From the NCBI GenBank assembly GCA_037903355.1, contig JBAJFE010000060.1, positions 1 to 64,000 on the forward strand: a stretch of DNA of 64,000 nucleotides. Reading direction: 5' to 3'. Within the stretch, counting starts at the first letter, position 1. Every line of letters begins with the position of its first letter. The translations under genes and the position numbers were made by a program. This document shows positions 12,501 through 24,905 of the stretch, in pieces. The notes under the pieces were generated by a model. It searched no databases, was not told where the DNA came from, and was given only the letters and a program-made list of their open reading frames with translations. This DNA is from Trichuris trichiura. Taxonomy: Eukaryota > Nematoda > Enoplea > Trichinellida > Trichuridae.

Positions 12501-15500
12501 CACACTTTATGACATGCCGAAATATCTGCATTCACTACATTAACGCTTTGCAGTTGGTCCACCTGCTGCCTCAGCTAAAGGGATCGACAGACCGATCAAC
12601 TGCCCTCCCCCCACGTTTCTCCATCCTGTGCAACATAGTAATACTATCAAGAATAGAAAATCGCCTAGTTAGCCAAAACGACCTAGAACGAACAAGCAGC
12701 GAACACAAGTCTTACTTTCTTTCTTTTTTCGACTGCGCTTCTGAAAGCGTTTACTCCACGTAACGACTTATTTTAACTTAAACGTACATCTACTTCACCT
12801 GAACGGACAAAGAAGTAGCTTTCCGTGTGCTTGCACTATGGCTAGGATCGCTTGCGACGTCTCCTTTTAACAGCTTGTCCGTTTCATCCTCGATTTCCTC
12901 CCCGTCATCGCCTAAAACTACCAATGCAAGCAGTTTGGCCAACCTGTCACAAGAAGGAAACAAAATACCCGTCGTTGGTGATAAGGAAAGTTGGTCGTCG
13001 CACTTCTGCTCCGGTGAAGCATCACTTCCGCGTTGCTCTTTCATCTGCTCGAGCAACTTCCTGCGACGAAATGAAGACCTATACATGCACACGCACAAGG
13101 AAACGGGCGAAACGTTTAAAGCTCAACAAAGTACCAACCAACCTGAGTATCCAGACAGGATTCTGACCACCGGCAAATGTGTCACCGCCAACCTCCGAGT
13201 TTGTTATAGAAGAACAATTCGAATCCGTATTGGAAGACGGTGACCGTCGCCGCGAACAGCACTTGTTGTACAAAGGCGAATCCAACGTAGGCTGACTTTC
13301 CACTCTCCTCATCTGTAAGGCAAAAAAATACTGCCCCTTCAAATGCGAAACAACACTCAACAGCTTACAGCATCCGGTTCGCTACAGTTGGCACGCAATA
13401 AGGCTGCGTAGTGCTCCAATTGGCATGCCAATTCAAGCGAATTTTTCGACGGTTGAAATGGAAGCGTATCCAGCGACGAAGTAGCTGTTTGCTTCATCAC
13501 TTTCCCGCTGTCCATATGCTCAACGGAAAGGGACGAAAAACTGTCCAGACGTGACCAAACAACACCGGCGCCAGTCGGCTGCTCAAAAGGCGCCGAATAA
13601 TTCTCCGCGGATAAATCGCCGCCATTGCCAACGCCTTCTTCCTTTGAACTGCACACTGCATTCGACTGATCACACGCTGCTGCCAATGCAAGCTCGTTCA
13701 ACGTTCTACGCTTTTGAGTCGTCGTTTCAGCCTTGGAAAAGCGATCACATTTACAAAAGCCACAACCATCATACTAACTGCTCTCAAATTGGGCTAACAA
13801 AACAATCAATCCATTAACCTAAGACGAGAAGAAGAAGAAGAAGAAGAAGAAGAAGAAGAAGAAGAAGAAGAAGAAGAAGAAGAAGAAGAAGAAGAAGAAG
13901 AAGAAGAAGAAGAAGAAGAAGAAGAAGAAGAAGAAGAAGAAGAAGAAGAAGAAGAAGAAGAAGAAGAAGAAGAAGAAGAAGAAGAAGAAGAAGAAGAAGA
14001 AGAAGAAGAAGAAGAAGCTATGACACTACGCTATGACACTTAATCCCACTCAATCAGGCACAATGCTTTGTCTTCATCAACGATGCTCGTTCATACTTTC
14101 GCAGCGCAAAGGACTACGCGCAAGAAGTCCGTACGACTAAATGCGCGACTGTTCCTTACGATATGACAAAAAGGCGTCCTGCGAAAATTAATCGCAATCA
14201 AAGACCGATTCACTCGGCACTCTCAGGGTTCAAGCTACAACGAACGACTGCAATAAAATTGCATGCGCTTTGCTCATCAAACAAAAATCTCAATACATTA
14301 CCACATGCTGCTTGTTCTTGTTGTTCATCATCGAAGACAGCTTCAAATGGACCTCTTGAATTTTCTGGTCCACCAACGCCGCCGCATTCGTTCTCTGCGA
14401 CTTCGACGAGACGTCAACCGCAGTTGGAACCTAATAGACACGAATAACATCATACAGCTAGCAGAAAACAACCTGCAATCACTCCGCAACCGCCACGACC
14501 GTACAACGTCCATCTGAACGATGATCAACGGAAATGATACCTTCAACATTTTACCAATTTTGTAGCCGTTTAAAAATCAAGCCAATCTGCTTAAAGCACC
14601 TTTCTTAAAGTAACAACAATTACAATAAGTTTATTTGCACCAAAAACTATTTTCCCCATTTTAACCGTACATATCAAATTGTCACACACACGCTTCTACC
14701 CTATGCGTATGAAACAATTACAACATTCAAACAGAACAAGAAATTTCAAACTTGAACTACACATACTGTTACCACTACCGCAAAGCTACTTTACACTATG
14801 CCCTGACATGTGCGAATGAATTAGAAGAAAACATTCAAAAACGCTACTGATCCGCCTCTTCAACAAACGGTACGGAACAGAATACACACGCAATGACAGG
14901 ATAAACGGTACGACGCATCTACAAATTAACAAGCAACAAAGTCAATAGCTAACATACACAGCGCTTCATAAGCGAACGGCCGACTGTACTTTAAATTCAA
15001 ATCACACAGATACGCACTTAACTGACAATAAGCAAAACTTATTTTGCTCAATAAAAGGCATCAATACGCTAACCGCATAATTTCTAAGGCATAACAACTT
15101 GAGCATCTTGTCTTCGTTGTTGATTCACCGTGCTCACTCACCTAGCCAAACAGGCTAAAATTTCGTCTTTCCGAAACATTATATAGACCTGCTGTAAACA
15201 AAACGCCCTTCCCCTTCCCAACTCTAACGTTTCGGTTCCAGTGCGCTTGGCGTTTTCTGCTTATACCCGTAAAAAAATTTACCCTGAACACGGAAAAATC
15301 TAAAACAGCTTTTCTACATCACATAAAGTTTTTTTTTCTCAAGGACATTTCGCCTTGCAGTATCAGCAGCAGCACCGATATAACTGTTCCATCACAATCT
15401 GCTTGCTGTATTACCACGCGTCAAAACTATTTTCCTTTTTCACCATTATTATACTGGAATGCGTTATTCTCATACATGCGTCCTTCGCATACTAACCAGA

Positions 15501-17318
15501 ATGTACAGTTACGGACAACAAAAAGACTTCTTCACTATCTCGTCAATACCTGTACTATCTTTTTCTTTCACAAAGTAAGGAAAGTAAACGAACAAAACGA
15601 GCATCTGAATCGATTACGTCACCCACTAGCTTTTCTACCTACATGCCCATACTATGAAGGAGGAAAATAAGAAGAAGAAGAAGAAAAACAGCAATACTAA
15701 TAACAATGAATGTGAGGCGCGAAATACTCTTTTGCTTTTTCTTTTCAATCCAAAAAACTCGTACAATCAATGTATACATTAACATTGTTTCTTCAACGTA
15801 ATCTCCCTTGCGATCAACAACCTCCTGTCAGTGCTCTGCCAGCAAACGGACGCAGCAGCGACAGAAACTAATCGACGTTGATCCGGACAAGTGAATCACC
15901 ATTCACTTTTAGGCAAATTCCAAATAAGCTGAGCAATAAGTGAAACGACAGCGAAAATATAATTGAAAAAACAAACGGGGCAAATCATACTGCGGACTTT
16001 GAAGCCGAGGTTCGCCTGAGGTTTCTCGGTCTTTAAAAAACAAGAAATGCTTTTTATGCTCTCGCAAGACAAAACATTTCTTTAAGTCCAACAGTTCGGC
16101 TAACACACTTTTAAGGCAGCCTACCACTGCCAGTTACTATGCTGACACTACTAAAAATATACAATATCGCTACGCTTGCATACGGCCGCGAGCATTCTCA
16201 CCCAAACATTCAATATCGGACAAATAGCGTCCCGGTACAGCTTCGCTGATTAGGCCCTGCACCATTAGAGAACCGGCGACGCGAACGATCTAGTGCTCTT
16301 TTCTAAACGACCATTCTGCACCGTTACGTACAGCAACTTTTCATATCACTCTTTCCGCCACACTGTTTTAGCTTTCCAAACAGAATAATTGCCAGTGAAT
16401 AAAATTAAAATTAACTTCGGAAGAGTGCATCTCCAAAAAAAAGACGCGTCGATGCGCGATCCCGTCATGAAGCGGGAAGAAATGACATTGCACAGCTGTC
16501 GTACACCAATAAATAAGAAAGACGAGCAGATACTCTTTTTGTAAACGGAAAGTGCAAAGCAGTGCTCACCGCAACTTTGTTCGTGCTAACATGATGCTGA
16601 CAAAGATTGGGAAGCGACTGAGCACGATGACGACTTCCTAAAATAAAACAGTCGTTGCTATCACCCAATCAAGCAAACGCTTTGCAAATACAAACCAACA
16701 ATCTGCTGTATTGCGCAGGATAGGGACTTTGCTTCTCCTTGCTGAAAGCTAGTGTCGACAGCCCAAGACCTATCCTACAAGATGATCAGCCAACCGTGAA
16801 CATATAGTCAGTAGTGGACGTTCTTAGCTTACCATTGCCATTCGACGTTCACCGTCTTTCCAATCCGGTGCACCTTTAGCGGGCAAACGACGAACTGACG
16901 TGCTACCTCCGTGATCACGCTTTGCCGAATCAACATTATCGCCATCAAATGTCCTCTTATCGGTCGTAGTAGTCAAACAGTCACTTGGCAAAAGGGTATT
17001 TTCTTGTTTGTCTATACAAACGATAGATGGCATAGCATCATTGGCTTCCGAATACGACTCTGTACAGAATGGCAACAAGTTGTTGGCGTCATCATGGCCA
17101 TGACAAGAAGCAAAATGACTATGCGTGCATGATGCAGCCTGTTTATCGCAGCAAACGTTAGTCACCCTTGGCTCTACGCCACCTTCGCGATCAACACACT
17201 GCGGAAGGTGAAGCTCACAGAGATAGTTGGACGGTTTATAACACGGAAAGGTCACTAGATGGCTTGTTATCCTGGAAGATGGTGGTGACGAAAGTGAAGA
17301 ATCCTCTTGCCTCGCCAT
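6589..17318 (-). CDS. lin-10: LIN-10 / X11 / Mint adaptor (PTB + two PDZ domains)
   Basis: Scaffold that links membrane proteins to traffic machinery (APP, CASK/LIN-2-LIN-7, Munc18 in relatives). Exons, 5' to 3' on the minus strand: 17318-16853, 16637-16570, 14430-14302, 13773-13369, 13312-13143, 13078-12799, 12345-12217, 12155-12069, 11441-11407, 11341-11215, 11137-10955, 10890-10678, 7038-6919, 6851-6711, 6660-6589; about 874 aa. All phases agree. The PTB domain (about 507-693) shows [31 protein letters not shown] and [14 protein letters not shown]1 shows [23 protein letters not shown]2 [20 protein letters not shown]. From the PTB onward the match to the family is near-continuous. N-terminal exons have weaker support: the first could instead end at 16833 (GTAAGC donor), skipping 16570-16637, and the PTB exon could start at 12359 instead of 12345. 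Start chosen as the first ATG after an in-frame stop. The exon at 14430-14302 looks like a short coiled coil ([17 protein letters not shown]). The protein ends PHFL, not the usual PVYI. Confidence 0.9.
8325..9228. mobile_element. hAT-like element with perfect 8-bp target duplication
   Basis: Flanked on both sides by CTTTAAAA (8317-8324 and 9229-9236). Terminal inverted repeats are CAACCATTCTCAACG on the left and CAGCCATTCTCAACC on the right (inverse of the right end). An 8-bp duplication and a CAGNNNTTCTCAA end are typical of hAT elements. The inside codes for nothing; GC-rich ends resemble those of the elements at 50447 and 62900. A separate foldback element has inserted into it. Confidence 0.85.
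8689..9122. mobile_element. Foldback element inside the hAT-like element
   Basis: A near-perfect palindrome about 400 bp long (8726-9123) with a short central spacer near 8910-8940. It is bracketed by a 14-bp direct repeat, CTATACAAAAAACT, at 8675-8688 and 9123-9136, which looks like the insertion duplication. A 37 bp tail at 8689-8725 precedes the left arm only; the same tail occurs in the fragment at 53.1 kb. The inner part, with GTTCCGTCGTCAG and the GGATGGATGAGC block, is shared with the palindrome at 44.0-44.3 kb. No protein is encoded. Confidence 0.8.
12051..12066. repeat. (TC)n run abutting a LIN-10 splice donor
   Basis: On the gene's strand the donor that follows the PTB exon at 12155-12069 reads GTGAGAGAGAGAGAGAGA, so a dinucleotide run begins inside the donor itself. 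Confidence 0.85.
13828..14017. repeat. (GAA)n / (TTC)n microsatellite, about 63 units, in a LIN-10 intron
   Basis: An uninterrupted 190-base array of GAA on the plus strand, so the LIN-10 transcript reads UUC. It lies in the intron between coding exons 14302-14430 and 13369-13773, about 55 bases upstream of the acceptor used by the latter. It is followed by a short duplication of GCTATGACACT. Confidence 0.95.
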
Positions 17319-20300
17319 TCGATCTTCCAGTGCCACTTTAATTCACAACTGCAGCCATATTAGCAGGATAAACACGGACAATAATATAAAGTTAAAATAA
17401 AACCCACTGCTGCTAGCCGGCCCAACCACCTTTCTTTCACGTATCTCATCTGCACGAAACAATTCCACTAGAAGATGAAAATATAACTTTACCGTAAGAC
17501 ATGATGTTCGCAGGCAAACGAACTCCTTCAATCTGTTTCATTGCATCTCTTCCAATATGCTCATTTCGTGCTTCCTTCAGGCAGAAAGGCATTGCACATT
17601 GCCGACATATCTCTTGCAACATGTTAATAATTTACTTCTCACGGTATTTGATACAATTTAAAAACCTACAGACAGTAGGGAGAAGTTGACCTTTAAACCG
17701 CCTACCAGCTGAATAATATTTCTGCTAGCTTTTACGTAGAGTATGCTTGAAAGTTTATTTGCCTAACGTTTGCTTACGACGCGCAAGAGTGCGTAGTAGA
17801 CACAACTGGAAACATGCAATTCATTGTCCATCGTGTCTCCTCCCGCAGTTCTACAGTATCCATTCCGATAGACGCAAAATACTGCTCGCTTGTGTCTGTT
17901 GCTTATGGTGAATTTATTCGTTTACCTTAAGTCCATGAACACTTTCCTGAATACTATACCATTCGCTATGAACACTGTCAGACGAAAAGCTCAGCTTTCT
18001 GTGTTAATACCAGTACAACGCTTTGCAAAGGTCAGTATCATTTGTAGGAGTAAGCAGCAGTACGAAATTTACTTCTTAAACACTTCCGTACATTTGTTTT
18101 GAACAAGTATAGGAATCAGAACCGTTGCGGACAACGTTTGTTTTGCAAACGCGCTAGCGCTAACCGTGCACCGTCGTTCCTCACGGCAATGCCCTGTGGA
18201 CTGATTGTGATGTCGGCTGGACTTTAAGATGGAAATCTTAAAGAAGAAAGTAATTGACAAGCGTACAAACGAATACCAACAATTAAGGAAAACAAAACGC
18301 AACCTAAAGGGTACAGAACAAAAAGGTAATAAGCATGGATAGGGCGCGCACATTCTCAATTTACACTTTCTTCTTCACAGCTTTTAACTTCTGATATCTT
18401 ACCTATGTCAAAGTCGGGCCAAGCAGCATTGCTGAGCCCAGCGACGAGGTCCTCAGACCGCTCGTGCGCCTGCAGAAAATGTGCAGAGGGCACAATAGCT
18501 CTAATGCGTACATTTATTCAAGGCAAATAAGCAAAGTTACTACTATTCCTGCTTGCTTTACCGCTGAACCAGACGAGAACGGCACAGAACGTACTGTTTT
18601 TGAAATGTGGAACAGTACTGCAACCACTGATGCTTTCGTACACAGTAGCACCTGTGAAAAAACGTAAATCACGATCGGTCACTGTTCCAGGATCAATAAA
18701 CTATCCCTACAGAACTGCTAGCAAAAGAAAAGGCGTAACTACAATACAGTCATACGGAAAAGTTCGGAAGTACGCAGCTAGCCAGTCGCTACATTAGCTT
18801 CTACTTTTGGATGACACAAGCGCTTACAAAAGCATGCTACTGGGACTAAATCAATTCAATAGGCCAGTAGTACTTGAACGAGGACATCGCGTTTATTGAA
18901 CCACGTAAACAACTTTCAAGGCCAGTGACTAAATTCAACTGCATCCTGCGCTTCAACCCGAACATGCAATTATGACAAATAATCCACTATTTAACAATTC
19001 AGTGTTTCGTTAAACACTTTATTCGGCAAACTGGCTCAACGAAAAAGCGGAACGGTTCATTCATGATGCTTTCTCCGCTCTTTCCGTTTCCATGCAAGCC
19101 TAATCTGCACAAGCGACGAGCAACTGCACCATAAGCACTGCCCACCTCATTGTAGCTGCTTAACCAGTCAATCTACAGTGGGTTACGTACTCACATGCGC
19201 GTATCAAGTTAGTGACCAAGAAGTACAACACTTTTTTTGACCTCAGGCATTAGACAAAAACTTACTTTCAATATCCTTGCCCGCAGTTGCGTTCCTTCCG
19301 AAAATCACTGGCTACCCGATCAAACATTTTATTAGATCCTTTATTTTCAAAGTGTAACGCGCGTTTTGCGTACGGGGTACAGCTTCTAAGGAGTTTTCAC
19401 ATGCATAACGGTTGCTTATTACAAAGTGCTCGTATACCATATAGTAGTTATGAAAGTAAGCAATATGTCCACTGACGCTTCAGCATGGAAAGTTGCTCAG
19501 TGAAAGACAAAGCGGCTCTGTGCAAATCAACATCTCTCCTTCACCATCGCATGCTCCGTGAAATGATGCATTGTGCCAACGATTCTTCTTGACTTGCACT
19601 TGTTCTGCGTCAACAATACATTTTCATGTTTTAACCAGTGTTGTCACAGGCAAAAAGAGTGTTGACGACCACGAGAAAAACGCTCCGATTAGTAATCCTG
19701 TTTTGGTAATATTCGTAGTCAACCACTTCGCAAATGGTGATCCTGCAGCAATGCTCGTTAAAAAAGAACAACAAAATCAAATGCTAATGGATCAACCCAA
19801 CCAACGACTGTGCCAGTGCAAGAAATACGTGTCACTTTCGCTTACGGGTAATTCCATATAGGTAAAAATCCGCAACTTACTTCACACACAAACTCGTACA
19901 TCTCCACGCTGCTTTCATAGGCAGCTATAAATCATATCTGCACAACTTCAACTTGCCCATATGTTCAGCACAATGTCAGGTCAGTTGGCGATTTACTTTG
20001 TTTGATAACACAATCTACTACTAATCATAAATTAGGTAAAATTGGGTAAAAGCGCATGCAGAAATTGACCATGCAGGTGACAACACAATGGTGCCTTCAT
20101 TGCAATAATTAAAAGCGTCTTATTAATGCCATTACGTCATTGCCATCAGTAGTTGGCCAGTCAGCGTACCAGCTACCTCAGGAAGCCAAGCGCAGCAATG
20201 GAAGAAACGCACGTGCAAGAACAGGTCGCGAAATCGGGTGACCAGTGGAACAATGTTAGCATTATAAACAGAGAATAAAAGTTGGCTAGGAACAATTTCT

Positions 20301-23300
20301 ATTTTTCTTGGCCACTCGGACGGGTATAAATTCAAAGTTTCGTTTTCCGAAGCGTTTGGGACTAATCTGGTCCCGTCGTGAACGTAATTGACGCTAGATC
20401 GCATCGCGCTGTCTTTATCCCCACTATCCCATAGGTTACCACAATATTAATGCAATGCGCGACCTCTCGATTCCGACAATACTGCCGATGACAGGTTTAC
20501 GGTAGTTCCGAGAGCTCTGGAAAACAAAACTTGCAATTCGAAAAACTTTCGAGAAAAAAAAATTGCTATGCATCGTTACCCCCAATGTCCGCTGTTCAGG
20601 AACATTCTGTGATATAGATTTTAAAAAAACAATGGCACGATGATCAAAGCAACAATTAACGGTCACCTTCAACAACAATCCATTTAATATCGACGGGTCC
20701 TTGGAATTTTTTCTTCAACAACTAACAAGTCGTGCAAACATTCTTGCCAACGATTACTAGTACACAGCAACTGCGTGGCAATGCCTGCAAGCGATAAGTT
20801 CAGGTGCGGTAGTGTTTTCCGAATAAGTAATTGTATTGCATCACTTGAGTCAACAACGGTACAGCAAAAACGAAATGTGATTAACGTTTTTAGGAGATTT
20901 TTCAGCTTCGGAGCCTAACATTAGACAATGTGTCATCCGCCTCAGTTTTTACTTCCTCCTTTACCTTTAATACTTTCGTCGCACTTGTTCGTCATGACTA
21001 CAAGTTTAAAACGAAAACCACTTGGCGACGCTTTGTTCGCTGAAAAACAATTACAAACAAGCAGTCTTGATGAGATGTGCATCACAAAGTAAACGCAAAA
21101 AGAGTGGGCATATGCTTTAGTCAGCTGCCCACTTGGATGTTCGCTGTATTTTGGTAAGGAAATATAAGCCACTCGACAAGAGAGATAGCAACGGCGTGCT
21201 CGCCTTTTCGAATATGCTGTACGTGCTCTGCTTTGCAGCCGTAACACTAACGTCTGCTGGAAATTCGGTAAGAACGTTTTGCGATAATCGCTGAATTATT
21301 TGTACACTGTTAAGCTGCAGTGTGCACGTCAGGCAAGGGAAGGCATCTTTCCAGCACCTGATGTAAACTAATTGTGCAACTTGTTCTTGCCCCCTGTGTT
21401 CACTCTTTTAACTGAACGTACGCTGCCAGCGTCTCCGAGCGTACTTTGTTGCAAAGAGGGTGTCTGCAAACTGCTCTAGCACTTTGCTTTGTGAAAGAAG
21501 ATTTGACGATAGCATTGTGCGTCAACAGTGATTTGCAATCCTCAATACTGAACGAAAAGTTTTGAAGTATACCTTTAAATAGAACTCTGCTCACTAATAA
21601 CAACTGTATAAAGAACGCATAATTTATTGGCCCGTCCACTTTGCCAAGAAAGTTTCAACAAAGTGGCACAGAAATGATAGAGCAGCGCCACGCTAATGAT
21701 GAAGAACTCAATGCTGCCATGCTGCTGAAGCAGTTTGCCAATTAGTAGGCAAAGAAAACAGTTAAACCTAAGGACGGGAGTCCATTTGTCATTTCAAATC
21801 GCTTTCTTGATCAATTGCCCATGCTGCACAGGAAGTTTTAGCCAGTCCAAATTACCGCAGCTTTAACAGAACAAAACAGACAGTACAAAAGTTTACCGAA
21901 ATATGGAAATTTCGAAACTGACATTTACTATCAAACTGTCAAGAAAGTGTCCAAAACTTCTCCAACCTTGCCCGCTTAACGAATGTCTCTTGATCAGTAT
22001 ATCCGCCTCTCATCAATTCCAATGATCAAGTGCACACTATCGTCAACACAGCATGCATACAAGGCTTAATACAGCTTTACGTAAGCACTGTTTCTATTTA
22101 AATACACATTACTGGAAGAAAGTGAGCAGAAGTTGACAATTTAAACGTACCATTGCCTTTGACAGATAAACGCAAATTATATATCATTATTGCTTCGTGA
22201 TAAATGAATGCTACTGGGCTAATTTCACTTCTTGGAAGTACCGACCACGCCTACTACAATGATGACGATCGCTGCACAGATTAAATTAGCGCGCAGGTCA
22301 GCAGCTCTTGAAATCACTAACAACGGTCCACGCAGCAGCGACATTGCCGTACGCTGTTCATCATAAAAAATCGCTGCTGAGAATATCAAGCTGCAGGAAA
22401 CTAGTACTTCCTCAGCTTACGAGGTGAAATAGAGATGCAAATGTGAAACATATCTTGAGCGGAACTCACATCCATAACATGAAAATCATCTTCGGTAGAC
22501 AGAAAGACACCGATCCGTTGAATCTGTTCACATTTCGCATGACTACTCCTCTAAACTGCAACTCTTTTACTGTTGCGTAAACCCCATTTCAACGTGCGTC
22601 CATGATAAGATGCACTTAAAATTAAAAAACATTCTTTTAGCTCAGACGCAAGCATCCATCGCGGAAGCAAATTTTTTTATTTCACTTGTCATGGAAAAAC
22701 ATACCGTCCCTGCATGGAACGTTTTTGCACAGAACATTTTTGTCAGAATACAGAAGCTGTCTGTTTCAATTATAAAGGCATTAAATGCCCAGTTGGAATG
22801 TTAACGTTTAGGCCCTTTGCATTCCAAAATTTTAGATTTCACCGATTTCATCCTAAAAAATAACCTTTTTTACCTGATATAGCAAAGACACCATTCGAGC
22901 AGCAGCTTTAGTGCACTTAGCAAACCTTCGTCAATCGTTTTTGCCCTGCTGAATGATTTAAAACAACTCCAAATACCGACATCAGTTCACTTCTCACCGC
23001 GTATCGCATATCTGTTCCATTCGTTTATAAGCTACACCGAACACGTGACAATCCTACAGCGTTCGTTTTCTACTTCGTTCAACTTGTCGCACCATTATGA
23101 AGCAATATCAACGCGCTTTGCTAAACATCAACAGGCATTTAAAACAGCTCTTTGCGTTTGGCGAATTGATATTTATTAATAGCAAGGTGGTAAACCTCAG
23201 CTAAGAACAGCTTAGTGATTTTCAAACCCTGGCGCCTTCGTGTATGCGAAACCACCGCAGAAAGAGATAACAGCTTCTTCGCACGTTAAACTGACATAGC

Positions 23301-23313
23301 GCTGTTGTTACAG
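17319..23313. other. About 6 kb without an assigned gene
   Basis: Upstream flank of LIN-10, then sequence with scattered short open frames on both strands. One minus-strand frame (20404-20132) looks coding and is listed separately. A further weak one lies near 21000-20900 (-), reading KVLKVKEEVKTEADDT. I could not link these into a gene or recognise a family. Confidence 0.35.
20132..20404 (-). CDS. Unrecognised candidate exon
   Basis: An ATG-started frame of 90 codons with protein-like composition (for example DGTRLVPNASENETLNLYPS and FSVYNANIVPLVTRFRDLF) and two N-glycosylation-type sites in its first half. The second half (FFHCCAWLPEVAG) looks less like protein, so a donor may lie near 20210. 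No family recognised, no splice partners identified. It could be an exon of a secreted or membrane protein, or chance. Confidence 0.25.
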   Translation of the reverse strand: MRSSVNYVHDGTRLVPNASENETLNLYPSEWPRKIEIVPSQLLFSVYNANIVPLVTRFRDLFLHVRFFHCCAWLPEVAGTLTGQLLMAMT

Positions 23314-23496
23314 AAACAGTCATCACCGGCTTCCAATTCAAATAGAATCGCAGCGCAAAAGCTGAACGACCTTTTGGAATACGACGACTATTACGAGGCA
23401 GAAAAGCTTTCTCACATCTGCCAGTTTGCAGGAGATAGTTCCACAACAACTGCAACTTTCCTTACGCTAGTAAGAACTCAATGCAGGAAACAACAG
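23314..23496 (+). CDS. Unrecognised candidate exon upstream of the NUDT9-like gene
   Basis: Sixty-one codons between an acceptor TGTTGTTACAG and a donor CAACAG|GTAACA, both phase 0. The peptide is hydrophilic and acidic in its first half (KLNDLLEYDDYYEAEKLSHI), then TTTATFLTLVRTQ. Phase would allow direct joining to the NUDT9-like exon at 24906, so it may be the N-terminal part of that gene; an internal GTAAGA at 23470 is a rival donor. No family recognised. Confidence 0.4.
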
Positions 23497-23668
23497 GTAA
23501 CACAACTTAGTTCCTTCTTAGTTCGACGACTGACCCGTTGAAGCGAACGATTCAATGAAAGGAATCTTTTAAGCATCTAATTTTTTTTACACACCGCAGT
23601 AGTACGGGACAAAAAAAACAAACTTATTTATTATTACTACTACTACCACCACTATTGTACATACATAC

Positions 23669-23670
<2 letters not shown>

Positions 23671-23706
<36 letters not shown>
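23671..23706. repeat. (TTA)n microsatellite
   Basis: Twelve uninterrupted TTA units. Confidence 0.95.
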
Positions 23707-24905
23707 GCGTCATCATCATCACCATCATTAAAAACACAAGGTGCCATGACTGATTTAACTATTATTTTTGGATACCCTTTACTGCTTTCATGCCTGCAAG
23801 ACGAGCTGTAATTCCACATTTAGAACCATAGCATCGCAAAAAATGATGATGGCTTGCTCAACTATCTGTTATAGCGTACCACTTTTTACGAATGAAACGT
23901 AGAGCGCAAGTACCACCAGAATGCGTTAGTTTCAAAATAAGCTGTAGTTCCAAGGTTGTCCCCTTTTTTGAACGAATCGAGCGTCTGAAAAGAGGGTCCC
24001 CGTTTTAGTTTATCTTTCCATAATGCTGAATTTCAATCGTCAATACACTTTGCAGCTTCCTTTAATTCTAACTCTTATTGAGCCATCCTTACTGAAAGGT
24101 ACAATGAAAGCATTGCCATCACAAATTACATTACAATACTTCCGTTCGCATTCTATCAATTCCCGTGTCCTGTTAAAGTGTCCGGAAGACTGACTTTTTT
24201 CAATGGTCACCATTATCACCGCCATACCTGCCCTAACCCTTTGACCACGCAATAGTTACTACTGCTGTTATTATCACTACCCATTTTTCACCAGTTCGCG
24301 TTGCTTGCAGACGAAGACGAACTACTTCAGCTGCGTGAAGACTGAAAAAAGAAAGTATCTCCACTGTGCTCTCATAGAAAGAAGTACAAAACAAGGAGCA
24401 AGCCAACCACTTGGATATATTTGCGAGCGCGGTTTAAGGGTGCGTTTCATTGCTCTTACATCACTTGCCATGGAGAAACTTTAAAGCGTCAATAACGACT
24501 GTGTTTAAGAGTGCAGAAAATCAAGAGACGCATTTCACCGGTCCCACCACTAGCCTAACTAATTTTACATACCAGCTGATTCACAATTCTATGTCCACAT
24601 GAAATGTCATTTGGAGCGTTCTGCGAGCTAGTGCGCACGGCCGCTTGCTAAAAATGCAGCAGCATTTAGCAACGAGCAGCCTAATAATTTTGTGACGATA
24701 AATAGCAATGGACATGCTGAACATTTTACCAGTTATACGACAGTCAGTCAAAGCTGTACAGATGACGTTAAAATTTTTTTCAGCATCAACAATCGCCATT
24801 CTTCGACTTGAATCGCAATTGCAGTAGCTTATTATACGATTCTTCAAAAGTAAGTGGAAGGATCCATGCCAAATCTTCTTCAAAAACGCAGCATTCTGTT
24901 AACAG

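Noticed and set aside
12827..13243. 138-codon open frame on +
   Set aside because: Mirror of LIN-10 coding exons on the minus strand, whose frames and splice sites fit the family.
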